A stretch of 64,000 nucleotides of DNA, from assembly GCA_964057225.1 (NCBI GenBank), contig OZ059895.1, positions 1,240,001 to 1,304,000 on the forward strand. The letters run 5' to 3'. The first letter of the stretch is position 1; the number at the start of each line of letters is the position of its first letter. This DNA comes from Auanema rhodensis. Taxonomy: Eukaryota; Nematoda; Chromadorea; Rhabditida; Rhabditidae. Positions 1-12,361 of this stretch are shown in pieces. Both the position numbers and the translations under genes were made by a program. The notes beneath the pieces were generated by a model. That model made no database searches. It was not told the origin of the DNA and saw only the letters and a program-made list of their open reading frames with translations.

Positions 1-2808
1 AATGCACCGAGATATCAACTGATATAAGTTTACACTTATATCCTCGATTTTCACCCTGAAGAATTAATTTTTTCGTTGAATAACATTGTCCATCGTCTTT
101 GCCTTGAAAAAAGGAATCCAAAAACATCTACTTTTTGCTAAATTATTTTGAAATTTTTCGAAAAAATTTTTGTCAAAATGTTTTTGGAAGCAATGTTGAG
201 TGTACATGGAAACTCAACATACACTAATGCATCATTTTTCAAACAATCATAACTAAATTGTGTAATAAGCGTTTCTCAATGTAGTATAGTGCATTCGATG
301 CGGATTTTTAAGCTGCGTCGATCTGTGTTATCAGATTTGCGCTAGCTTAAAAATGCACCGAGATATCAACTGATATAAGTTCACACTTATATCCTCGATT
401 TTCACCCTGAAGAATTAATTTTTTTGTTGAATAACATCGTCCATCGTCTTTGCCTTGAAAAATGGAATCTAAAAACATCTACTTTTTGCTAAATTATTTT
501 GAAATTTTTCGAAAAAATTTTTGTCAAAATGTTTTTGGAAGCAATGTTGAGTGTACATGGAAACTCAACATACACTAATGCATCATTTTTCAAACGATCA
601 TAACTAATTTTTGTATCAAGCGTTTCTCGATGTAGTATAGTGCATTCGATGCGGATTTTTAAGCTGCGTCGATCTGTGTTATCAGATTTGCGCTAGCTTA
701 AAAATGCACCGAGATATCAACTGATATATGTTCACACTTATATCCTCGATTTTCACCCTGAAGAATTAATTTTTTCGTTGAATAACATTGTCCATCGTCT
801 TTGCCTTGAAAAAAGGAATCTAAAAACATCTACTTTTTGCTAAATTATTTTGAAATTTTTCGAAAAAATTTTTGTCAAAATGTTTTTGGAAGCAATGTTG
901 AGTGTACATGGAAACTCAACATACACTAATGCATCATTTTTCAAACGATCATAACTAATTTTTGTATTAAGCGTTTCTCCATGTAGTATAGTGCATTCGA
1001 TGCGGTATTTTAAGCTGCGTCGATCTGTGTTATCAGATTTGCGCTAGCTTAAAAATGCACCGAGATATCAACTGATATAAGTTTACACTTATATCCTCGA
1101 TTTTCACCCTGAAGAATTAATTTTTTCGTTGAATAACATTGTCCATCGTCTTTGCCTTGAAAAAAGGAATCCAAAAACATCTACTTTTTGCTGAATTATT
1201 TTGAAATTTTTCGAAAAAATTTTTGTCAAAATGTTTTTGGAAGCAATGTTGAGTGTACATGGAAACTCAACATACACTAATGCATCATTTTTCAAACGAT
1301 CATAACTAATTTTTGTATTAAGCGTTTCTCCATGTAGTATAGTGCATTCGATGCGGTATTTTAAGCTGCGTCGATCTGTGTTATCAGATTTGCGCTAGCT
1401 TAAAAATGCACCGAGATATCAACTGATATAAGTTTACACTTATATCCTCGATTTTCACCCTGAAGAATTAATTTTTTCGTTGAATAACATTGTCCATCGT
1501 CTTTGCCTTGAAAAAAGGAATCCAAAAACATCTACTTTTTGCTAAATTATTTTGAAATTTTTCGAAAAAATTTTTGTCAAAATGTTTTTGGAAGCAATGT
1601 TGAGTGTACATGGAAACTCAACATACACTAATGCATCATTTTTCAAACAATCATAACTAAATTGTGTAATAAGCGTTTCTCAATGTAGTATAGTGCATTC
1701 GATGCGGATTTTTAAGCTGCGTCGATCTGTGTTATCAGATTTGCGCTAGCTTAAAAATGCACCGAGATATCAACTGATATAAGTTCACACTTATATCCTC
1801 GATTTTCACCCTGAAGAATTAATTTTTTTGTTGAATAACATCGTCCATCGTCTTTGCCTTGAAAAATGGAATCTAAAAACATCTACTTTTTGCTAAATTA
1901 TTTTGAAATTTTTCGAAAAAATTTTTGTCAAAATGTTTTTGGAAGCAATGTTGAGTGTACATGGAAACTCAACATACACTAATGCATCATTTTTCAAACG
2001 ATCATAACTAATTTTTGTATCAAGCGTTTCTCGATGTAGTATAGTGCATTCGATGCGGATTTTTAAGCTGCGTCGATCTGTGTTATCAGATTTGCGCTAG
2101 CTTAAAAATGCACCGAGATATCAACTGATATATGTTCACACTTATATCCTCGATTTTCACCCTGAAGAATTAATTTTTTCGTTGAATAACATTGTCCATC
2201 GTCTTTGCCTTGAAAAAAGGAATCTAAAAACATCTACTTTTTGCTAAATTATTTTGAAATTTTTCGAAAAAATTTTTGTCAAAATGTTTTTGGAAGCAAT
2301 GTTGAGTGTACATGGAAACTCAACATACACTAATGCATCATTTTTCAAACGATCATAACTAATTTTTGTATTAAGCGTTTTTCAATGTAGTATAGTGCAT
2401 TCGATGCGGATTTTTAAGCTGCGTCGATCTGTGTTATCAGATTTGCGCTAGCTTAAAAATGCACCGAGATATCAACTGATATAAGTTCACACTTATATCC
2501 TCGATTTTCACCCTGAAGAATTAATTTTTTCGTTGAATAACATTGTCCATCGTCTTTGCCTTGAAAAAAGGAATCTAAAAACATCTACTTTTTGCTAAAT
2601 TATTTTGAAATTTTTCGAAAAAATTTTTGTCAAAATGTTTTTGGAAGCAATGTTGAGTGTACATGGAAACTCAACATACACTAATGCATCATTTTTCAAA
2701 CGATCATAACTAATTCTTGTATTAAGCGTTTCTCAATGTAGTATAGTGCATTCGATGCGGATTTTTAAGCTGCGTCGATCTGTGTTATCAGATTTGCGCT
2801 AGCTTAAA
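1..2808 (+). repeat. Satellite domain 1: eight monomers with a 4-mer (1404-bp) higher-order repeat
   Basis: Monomers start at 1, 352, 703, 1054, 1405, 1756, 2107 and 2458. Unit 1 matches unit 1405: both have GTTTACAC and the unusual AACTAAATTGTGTAATAAG replacing the usual AACTAATTTTTGTATTAAG. Unit 352 matches 1756 (TTTTTTTG, GAAAAATGG, GTATCAAG, CGATGTAG). The first part of unit 703 matches that of 2107 (GATATATG). The repeat period is therefore 1404 bp. Units 703 and 1054 share CTCCATG and GCGGTATTTT, which I did not see elsewhere. These private variants set the left edge apart from the rest of the window, as expected for a separately homogenised stretch. Confidence 0.9.
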
Positions 2809-2848
2809 AATGCACCGAGATATCAACTCAGATTTGCGCTAGCTTAAA
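2809..2848 (+). repeat. 40-bp remnant monomer (311-bp internal deletion)
   Basis: The first 20 bases of a monomer, ending ATATCAACT, are joined directly to its last 20 bases, beginning CAGATTTGCG, and the next full unit starts at 2849. This is a monomer that has lost 311 internal bases, with at most one base of microhomology at the join. It resets the phase of the array and falls exactly at the border between the 4-mer domain and the next domain. Confidence 0.93.
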
Positions 2849-5800
2849 AATGCACCGAGATATCAACTGATATAAGTTCACACTTATATCCTCGATTTTC
2901 ACCCTGAAGAATTAATTTTTTCGTTGAATAACATTGTCCATCGTCTTTGCCTTGAAAAAAGGAATCTGAAAACATCTACTTTTTGCTAAATTATTTTGAA
3001 ATTTTTCGAAAAAATTTTTGTCAAAATGTTTTTGGAAGCAATGTTGAGTGTACATGGAAACTCAACATACACTAATGCATCATTTTTCAAACGATCATAA
3101 CTAATTTTTGTATTAAGCGTTTCTCAATTTAGTATAGTGCATTCGATGCGGATTTTTAAGCTGCGTCGATCTGTGTTATCAGATTTGCGCTAGCTGAAAA
3201 ATGCACCGAGATATCAACTGATATAAGTTCACACTTATATCCTCGATTTTCACCCTGAAGAATTAATTTTTTCGTTGAATAACATTGTCCATCGTCTTTG
3301 CCTTGAAAAAAGGAATCTAAAAACATCTACTTTTTGCTAAATTATTTTGAAATTTTTCGAAAAAATTTTTGTCAAAATGTTTTTGGAAGCAATGTTGAGT
3401 GTACATGGAAACTCAACATACACTAATGCATCATTTTTCAAACGATCATAACTAATTTTTGTATTAAGCGTTTCTCGATGTAGTATAGTGCATTCGATGC
3501 GGATTTTTAAGCTGCGTCGTTCTGTGTTATCAGATTTGCGCTAGCTTAAAAATGCACCGAGATATCAACTGATATAAGTTCACACATATATCCTCGATTT
3601 TCACCCTGAAGAATTAATTTTTTCGTTGAATAACATTGTCCATCGTCTTTGCCTTGAAAAAAAGAATCTAAAAACATCTACTTTTTGCTAAATTATTTTG
3701 AAATTTTTCGAAAAAATTTTTGTCAAAATGTTTTTGGAAGCAATGTTGAGTGTACATGGAAACTCAACATACACTAATGCATCATTTTTCAAACGATCAT
3801 AACTTATTTTTGTATTAAGCGTTTCTCGATGTAGTATAGTGCATTCGATGCGGATTTTCAAGCTGCGTCGTTCTGTGTTATCAGATTTGCGCTAGCTTAA
3901 AAATGCACCGAGATATCAACTGATATAAGTTCACACATATATCCTCGATTTTCACCCTGAAGAATTAATTTTTTCGTTGAATAACATTGTCCATCGTCTT
4001 TGCCTTGAAAAAAAGAATCTAAAAACATCTACTTTTTGCTAAATTATTTTGAAATTTTTCGAAAAAATTTTTGTCAAAATGTTTTTGGAAGCAATGTTGA
4101 GTGTACATGGAAACTCAACATACACTAATGCATCATTTTTCAAACGATCATAATTAATTTTTGTATTAAGCGTTTCTCAATGTAGTATAGTGCAATCGAT
4201 GCGGATTTTTAAGCTGCGTCGTTCTGTGTTATCAGATTTGCGCTAGCTTAAAAATGCACCGAGATATCAACTGATATAAGTTCACACATATATCCTCGAT
4301 TTTCACCCTGAAGAATTAATTTTTTCGTTGAATAACATTGTCCATCGTCTTTGCCTTGAAAAAAAGAATCTAAAAACATCTACTTTTTGCTAAATTATTT
4401 TGAAATTTTTCGAAAAAATTTTTGTCAAAATGTTTTTGGAAGCAATGTTGAGTGTACATGGAAACTCAACATACACTAATGCATCATTTTTCAAACGATC
4501 ATAATTAATTTTTGTATTAAGCGTTTCTCAATGTAGTATAGTGCAATCGATGCGGATTTTTAAGCTGCGTCGATCTGTGTTATCAGATTTGCGCTAGCTT
4601 AAAAATGCACCGAGATATCAACTGATATAAGTTCACACATATATCCTCGATTTTCACCCTGAAGAATTAATTTTTTCGTTGAATAACATTGTCCATCGTC
4701 TTTGCCTTGAAAAAAAGAATCTAAAAACATCTACTTTTTGCTAAATTATTTTGAAATTTTTCGAAAAAATTTTTGTCAAAATGTTTTTGGAAGCAATGTT
4801 GAGTGTACATGGAAACTCAACATACACTAATGCATCATTTTTCAAACGATCATAATTAATTTTTGTATTAAGCGTTTCTCAATGTAGTATAGTGCATTCG
4901 ATGCGGATTTTTAAGCTGCGTCGATCTGTGTTATCAGATTTGCGCTAGCTTAAAAATGCACCGAGATATCAACTGATATAAGTTCACACTTATATCCTCG
5001 ATTTTCACCCTGAAGAATTAATTTTTTCGTTGAATAACATTGTCCATCGTCTTTGCCTTGAAAAAAGGAATCTGAAAACATCTACTTTTAGCTAAATTAT
5101 TTTGAAATTTTTCGAAAAAATTTTTGTCAAAATGTTTTTGGAAGCAATGTTGAGTGTACATGGAAACTCAACATACACTAATGCATCATTTTTCAAACGA
5201 TCAGAACTAATTTTTGTATTAAGCGTTTCTCAATTTAGTATAGTGCATTCGATGCGGATTTTTAAGCTGCGTCGATCTGTGTTATCAGATTTGCGCTAGC
5301 TGAAAAATGCACCGAGATATCAACTGATATAAGTTCACACTTATATCCTCGATTTTCACCCTGAAGAATTAATTTTTTCGTTGAATAACATTGTCCATCG
5401 TCTTTGCCTTGAAAAAAGGAATCTAAAAACATCTACTTTTTGCTAAATTATTTTGAAATTTTTCGAAAAAATTTTTGTCAAAATGTTTTTGGAAGCAATA
5501 TTGAGTGTACATGGAAACTCAACATACACTAATGCATCATTTTTCAAACGATCATAACTAATTTTTGTATTAAGCGTTTCTCAATGTAGTATAGTGCATT
5601 CGATGCGGATTTTTAAGCTGCGTCGATCTGTGTTATCAGATTTGCGCTAGCTTAAAAATGCACCGAGATATCAACTGATATAAGTTCACACTTATATCCT
5701 CGATTTTCACCCTGAAGAATTAATTTTTTCGTTGAATAACATTGTCCATCGTCTTTGCCTTGAAAAAAGGAATCTAAAAACATCTACTTTTTGCTAAATT

Positions 5801-6061
5801 ATTTTGAAATTTTTCGAAAAAATTTTTGTCAAAATGTTTTTGGAAGCAATGTTGAGTGTACATGGAAACTCAACATACACTAATGCATCATTTTTCAAAC
5901 GATCATAACTAATTTTTGTATTAAGCGTTTCTCAATGTAGTATAGTGCATTCGATGCGGATTTTTAAGCTGCGTCGATCTGTGTTATCAGATTTGCGCTA
6001 GCTTAAAAATGCACCGAGATATCAACTGATATAAGTTCACACTTATATCCTCGATTTTCAC
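2849..6061 (+). repeat. Satellite domain 2, plus orientation (nine monomers plus a partial)
   Basis: Monomers start at 2849, 3200, 3551, 3902, 4253, 4604, 4955, 5306 and 5657, with a partial from 6008. The subtype order is: TCTGAAA/AACTAAT/CAATTTAG/AGCTGAA (2849); CGATGTAG/CGTTCTG (3200); CACATAT/AACTTAT/TTTTCAAG (3551); two CACATAT/AATTAAT/GCAATCG units (3902, 4253); CACATAT/AATTAAT/GCATTCG (4604); TTTAGC/AGAACT/AGCTGAA (4955); AACTAAT/CAATGTAG (5306, 5657). The same order is found inverted at 8664-6559 and in plus orientation at 10587-12341 and 38271-40376. Units 3902 and 4253 look like a local duplication of one unit. The domain ends inside a monomer at TTTTCAC. Confidence 0.92.
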
Positions 6062-6091
6062 TTTTTCTTTTTTTTTCTTTTCTTTTTTTCT
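6062..6091 (+). other. 30-base pure pyrimidine bridge at the orientation switch
   Basis: Between the last base that fits the plus array (TTTTCAC, 6061) and the first that fits the minus array (TTCTTTTTTTCAAGG, from 6092) lie 30 bases made only of T and C, with single C residues breaking runs of 3 to 10 T. It matches no part of the monomer. The nearest source is the natural GAAAAAAAGAA tract of the minus-strand unit, which directly abuts it, so slippage or error-prone extension of that tract is a plausible origin. A sequencing or assembly artefact in a homopolymer-rich join is also possible. Confidence 0.85.
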
Positions 6092-9000
6092 TTCTTTTTT
6101 TCAAGGCAAAGACGATGGACAATGTTATTCAACGAAAAAATTAATTCTTCAGGGTGAAAATCGAGGATATAAGTGTGAACTTATATCAGTTGATATCTCG
6201 GTGCATTTTTAAGCTAGCGCAAATCTGATAACACAGATCGACGCAGCTTAAAAATCCGCATCGAATGCACTATACTACATTGAGAAACGCTTAATACAAA
6301 AATTAATTATGATCGTTTGAAAAATGATGCATTAGTGTATGTTGAGTTTCCATGTACACTCAACATTGCTTCCAAAAACATTTTGACAAAAATTTTTTCG
6401 AAAAATTTCAAAATAATTTAGCAAAAAGTAGATGTTTTTAGATTCTTTTTTTCAAGGCAAAGACGATGGACAATGTTATTCAACGAAAAAATTAATTCTT
6501 CAGGGTGAAAATCGAGGATATAAGTGTGAACTTATATCAGTTGATATCTCGGTGCATTTTTCAGCTAGCGCAAATCTGATAACACAGATCGACGCAGCTT
6601 AAAAATCCGCATCGAATGCACTATACTAAATTGAGAAACGCTTAATACAAAAATTAGTTCTGATCGTTTGAAAAATGATGCATTAGTGTATGTTGAGTTT
6701 CCATGTACACTCAACATTGCTTCCAAAAACATTTTGACAAAAATTTTTTCGAAAAATTTCAAAATAATTTAGCTAAAAGTAGATGTTTTCAGATTCCTTT
6801 TTTCAAGGCAAAGACGATGGACAATGTTATTCAACGAAAAAATTAATTCTTCAGGGTGAAAATCGAGGATATAAGTGTGAACTTATATCAGTTGATATCT
6901 CGGTGCATTTTTAAGCTAGCGCAAATCTGATAACACAGATCGACGCAGCTTAAAAATCCGCATCGAATGCACTATACTACATTGAGAAACGCTTAATACA
7001 AAAATTAATTATGATCGTTTGAAAAATGATGCATTAGTGTATGTTGAGTTTCCATGTACACTCAACATTGCTTCCAAAAACATTTTGACAAAAATTTTTT
7101 CGAAAAATTTCAAAATAATTTAGCAAAAAGTAGATGTTTTTAGATTCTTTTTTTCAAGGCAAAGACGATGGACAATGTTATTCAACGAAAAAATTAATTC
7201 TTCAGGGTGAAAATCGAGGATATATGTGTGAACTTATATCAGTTGATATCTCGGTGCATTTTTAAGCTAGCGCAAATCTGATAACACAGATCGACGCAGC
7301 TTAAAAATCCGCATCGATTGCACTATACTACATTGAGAAACGCTTAATACAAAAATTAATTATGATCGTTTGAAAAATGATGCATTAGTGTATGTTGAGT
7401 TTCCATGTACACTCAACATTGCTTCCAAAAACATTTTGACAAAAATTTTTTCGAAAAATTTCAAAATAATTTAGCAAAAAGTAGATGTTTTTAGATTCTT
7501 TTTTTCAAGGCAAAGACGATGGACAATGTTATTCAACGAAAAAATTAATTCTTCAGGGTGAAAATCGAGGATATATGTGTGAACTTATATCAGTTGATAT
7601 CTCGGTGCATTTTTAAGCTAGCGCAAATCTGATAACACAGAACGACGCAGCTTGAAAATCCGCATCGAATGCACTATACTACATCGAGAAACGCTTAATA
7701 CAAAAATAAGTTATGATCGTTTGAAAAATGATGCATTAGTGTATGTTGAGTTTCCATGTACACTCAACATTGCTTCCAAAAACATTTTGACAAAAATTTT
7801 TTCGAAAAATTTCAAAATAATTTAGCAAAAAGTAGATGTTTTTAGATTCTTTTTTTCAAGGCAAAGACGATGGACAATGTTATTCAACGAAAAAATTAAT
7901 TCTTCAGGGTGAAAATCGAGGATATATGTGTGAACTTATATCAGTTGATATCTCGGTGCATTTTTAAGCTAGCGCAAATCTGATAACACAGAACGACGCA
8001 GCTTAAAAATCCGCATCGAATGCACTATACTACATCGAGAAACGCTTAATACAAAAATTAGTTATGATCGTTTGAAAAATGATGCATTAGTGTATGTTGA
8101 GTTTCCATGTACACTCAACATTGCTTCCAAAAACATTTTGACAAAAATTTTTTCGAAAAATTTCAAAATAATTTAGCAAAAAGTAGATGTTTTTAGATTC
8201 CTTTTTTCAAGGCAAAGACGATGGACAATGTTATTCAACGAAAAAATTAATTCTTCAGGGTGAAAATCGAGGATATAAGTGTGAACTTATATCAGTTGAT
8301 ATCTCGGTGCATTTTTCAGCTAGCGCAAATCTGATAACACAGATCGACGCAGCTTAAAAATCCGCATCGAATGCACTATACTAAATTGAGAAACGCTTAA
8401 TACAAAAATTAGTTATGATCGTTTGAAAAATGATGCATTAGTGTATGTTGAGTTTCCATGTACACTCAACATTGCTTCCAAAAACATTTTGACAAAAATT
8501 TTTTCGAAAAATTTCAAAATAATTTAGCAAAAAGTAGATGTTTTCAGATTCCTTTTTTCAAGGCAAAGACGATGGACAATGTTATTCAACGAAAAAATTA
8601 ATTCTTCAGGGTGAAAATCGAGGATATAAGTGTGAACTTATATCAGTTGATATCTCGGTGCATTTTTAAGCTAGCGCAAATCTGATAACACAGATCGACG
8701 CAGCTTAAAAATCCGCATCGAATGCACTATACTAAATTGAGAAACGCTTAATACAAAAATTAATTATGATCGTTTGAAAAATGATGCATTAGTGTATGTT
8801 GAGTTTCCATGTACACTCAACATTGCTTCCAAAAACATTTTGACAAAAATTTTTTCGAAAAATTTCAAAATAATTTAGCAAAAAGTAGATGTTTTTAGAT
8901 TCCTTTTTTCAAGGCAAAGACGATGGACAATGTTATTCAACGAAAAAATTAATTCTTCAGGGTGAAAATCGAGGATATATGTGTGAACTTATATCAGTTG

Positions 9001-9831
9001 ATATCTCGGTGCATTTTTCAGCTAGCGCAAATCTGATAACACAGAACGACGCAGCTTAAAAATCCGCATCGAATGCACTATACTACATTGAGAAACGCTT
9101 AATACAAAAATTAGTTATGATCGTTTGAAAAATGATGCATTAGTGTATGTTGAGTTTCCATGTACACTCAACATTGCTTCCAAAAACATTTTGACAAAAA
9201 TTTTTTCGAAAAATTTCAAAATAATTTAGCAAAAAGTAGATGTTTTTAGATTCCTTTTTTCAAGGCAAAGACGATGGACAATGTTATTCAACGAAAAAAT
9301 TAATTCTTCAGGGTGAAAATCGAGGATATAAGTGTGAACTTATATCAGTTGATATCTCGGTGCATTTTTCAGCTAGCGCAAATCTGATAACACAGATCGA
9401 CGCAGCTTAAAAATCCGCATCGAATGCACTATACTAAATTGAGAAACGCTTAATACAAAAATTAGTTCTGATCGTTTGAAAAATGATGCATTAGTGTATG
9501 TTGAGTTTCCATGTACACTCAACATTGCTTCCAAAAACATTTTGACAAAAATTTTTTCGAAAAATTTCAAAATAATTTAGCAAAAAGTAGATGTTTTCAG
9601 ATTCCTTTTTTCAAGGCAAAGACGATGGACAATGTTATTCAACGAAAAAATTAATTCTTCAGGGTGAAAATCGAGGATATAAGTGTGAACTTATATCAGT
9701 TGATATCTCGGTGCATTTTTAAGCTAGCGCAAATCTGATAACACAGATCGACGCAGCTTAAAAATCCGCATCGAATGCACTATACTACATTGAGAAACGC
9801 TTAATACAAAAATTAGTTATGATCGTTTGAA
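6092..9831 (-). repeat. Inverted satellite segment (about 3.74 kb, minus orientation)
   Basis: Every unit here is the reverse complement of the plus monomer. Minus-strand unit starts are 9717, 9366, 9015, 8664, 8313, 7962, 7611, 7260, 6909 and 6558, with partials 9831-9718 and 6207-6092. Read on the minus strand, nine consecutive units (9717 down to 6559) have the same subtype order as plus units 37218, 37569, 37920, 38271, 38622, 38973, 39324, 39675 and 40026. That order includes the CGATGTAG/CGTTCTG unit, the AACTTAT unit, the GCAATCG unit and the TTTAGC/AGAACT unit. The segment is therefore an inverted copy of a stretch also present in direct orientation on both sides and again at 37-40 kb. 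Confidence 0.95.
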
Positions 9832-9833
9832 TG
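9829..9833. other. Divergent orientation junction with 1-bp microhomology
   Basis: The minus array runs to GATCGTTTGA (ending at 9830), and the plus array resumes at ATGCGGATTTTTAAG (from 9831). In normal units the minus strand would continue GAAAA and the plus unit would be preceded by TTCG, so only the A at 9831 is shared. The join is direct, without inserted sequence, unlike the other junction at 6062-6091. It looks like an end-joining or template-switch breakpoint. Confidence 0.9.
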
Positions 9834-12361
9834 CGGATTTTTAAGCTGCGTCGATCTGTGTTATCAGATTTGCGCTAGCTGAAAAATGCACCGAGATATC
9901 AACTGATATAAGTTCACACTTATATCCTCGATTTTCACCCTGAAGAATTAATTTTTTCGTTGAATAACATTGTCCATCGTCTTTGCCTTGAAAAAAGGAA
10001 TCTAAAAACATCTACTTTTTGCTAAATTATTTTGAAATTTTTCGAAAAAATTTTTGTCAAAATGTTTTTGGAAGCAATGTTGAGTGTACATGGAAACTCA
10101 ACATACACTAATGCATCATTTTTCAAACGATCATAACTAATTTTTGTATTAAGCGTTTCTCAATGTAGTATAGTGCATTCGATGCGGATTTTTAAGCTGC
10201 GTCGTTCTGTGTTATCAGATTTGCGCTAGCTGAAAAATGCACCGAGATATCAACTGATATAAGTTCACACATATATCCTCGATTTTCACCCTGAAGAATT
10301 AATTTTTTCGTTGAATAACATTGTCCATCGTCTTTGCCTTGAAAAAAGGAATCTAAAAACATCTACTTTTTGCTAAATTATTTTGAAATTTTTCGAAAAA
10401 ATTTTTGTCAAAATGTTTTTGGAAGCAATGTTGAGTGTACATGGAAACTCAACATACACTAATGCATCATTTTTCAAACGATCATAATTAATTTTTGTAT
10501 TAAGCGTTTCTCAATTTAGTATAGTGCATTCGATGCGGATTTTTAAGCTGCGTCGATCTGTGTTATCAGATTTGCGCTAGCTTAAAAATGCACCGAGATA
10601 TCAACTGATATAAGTTCACACTTATATCCTCGATTTTCACCCTGAAGAATTAATTTTTTCGTTGAATAACATTGTCCATCGTCTTTGCCTTGAAAAAAGG
10701 AATCTGAAAACATCTACTTTTTGCTAAATTATTTTGAAATTTTTCGAAAAAATTTTTGTCAAAATGTTTTTGGAAGCAATGTTGAGTGTACATGGAAACT
10801 CAACATACACTAATGCATCATTTTTCAAACGATCATAACTAATTTTTGTATTAAGCGTTTCTCGATGTAGTATAGTGCATTCGATGCGGATTTTTAAGCT
10901 GCGTCGTTCTGTGTTATCAGATTTGCGCTAGCTTAAAAATGCACCGAGATATCAACTGATATAAGTTCACACATATATCCTCGATTTTCACCCTGAAGAA
11001 TTAATTTTTTCGTTGAATAACATTGTCCATCGTCTTTGCCTTGAAAAAAAGAATCTAAAAACATCTACTTTTTGCTAAATTATTTTGAAATTTTTCGAAA
11101 AAATTTTTGTCAAAATGTTTTTGGAAGCAATGTTGAGTGTACATGGAAACTCAACATACACTAATGCATCATTTTTCAAACGATCATAACTTATTTTTGT
11201 ATTAAGCGTTTCTCGATGTAGTATAGTGCATTCGATGCGGATTTTCAAGCTGCGTCGTTCTGTGTTATCAGATTTGCGCTAGCTTAAAAATGCACCGAGA
11301 TATCAACTGATATAAGTTCACACATATATCCTCGATTTTCACCCTGAAGAATTAATTTTTTCGTTGAATAACATTGTCCATCGTCTTTGCCTTGAAAAAA
11401 AGAATCTAAAAACATCTACTTTTTGCTAAATTATTTTGAAATTTTTCGAAAAAATTTTTGTCAAAATGTTTTTGGAAGCAATGTTGAGTGTACATGGAAA
11501 CTCAACATACACTAATGCATCATTTTTCAAACGATCATAATTAATTTTTGTATTAAGCGTTTCTCAATGTAGTATAGTGCATTCGATGCGGATTTTTAAG
11601 CTGCGTCGATCTGTGTTATCAGATTTGCGCTAGCTTAAAAATGCACCGAGATATCAACTGATATAAGTTCACACATATATCCTCGATTTTCACCCTGAAG
11701 AATTAATTTTTTCGTTGAATAACATTGTCCATCGTCTTTGCCTTGAAAAAAAGAATCTAAAAACATCTACTTTTTGCTAAATTATTTTGAAATTTTTCGA
11801 AAAAATTTTTGTCAAAATGTTTTTGGAAGCAATGTTGAGTGTACATGGAAACTCAACATACACTAATGCATCATTTTTCAAACGATCATAATTAATTTTT
11901 GTATTAAGCGTTTCTCAATGTAGTATAGTGCATTCGATGCGGATTTTTAAGCTGCGTCGATCTGTGTTATCAGATTTGCGCTAGCTTAAAAATGCACCGA
12001 GATATCAACTGATATAAGTTCACACTTATATCCTCGATTTTCACCCTGAAGAATTAATTTTTTCGTTGAATAACATTGTCCATCGTCTTTGCCTTGAAAA
12101 AAGGAATCTGAAAACATCTACTTTTAGCTAAATTATTTTGAAATTTTTCGAAAAAATTTTTGTCAAAATGTTTTTGGAAGCAATGTTGAGTGTACATGGA
12201 AACTCAACATACACTAATGCATCATTTTTCAAACGATCAGAACTAATTTTTGTATTAAGCGTTTCTCAATTTAGTATAGTGCATTCGATGCGGATTTTTA
12301 AGCTGCGTCGATCTGTGTTATCAGATTTGCGCTAGCTGAAAAATGCACCGAGATATCAACT

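Noticed and set aside
1104-1295. 63-codon minus-strand open frame, also at 63241-63432
   Set aside because: It also starts at TTG and is opened by a single change of a TAG stop, by different substitutions in the two units (CAG and AAG). Private point changes in a satellite are the simpler explanation.
5102-5299. 65-codon open frame, repeated in about 34 units including the inverted ones (6565-6762 and 9373-9570 on the minus strand)
   Set aside because: It starts at TTG, not ATG, and exists only in units where CATAAC became CAGAAC or CACAAC, removing an in-frame TAA. All other units are closed. It has no domain and no sign of selection, so it is a by-product of one monomer variant, not a gene.
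6092-9831. Inversion dismissed as certain assembly error
   Set aside because: The inverted units keep the correct 351-bp phase and an ordered subtype series, and one join has a filler tract, so it could well be real. It needs read-level support but is kept as a feature.
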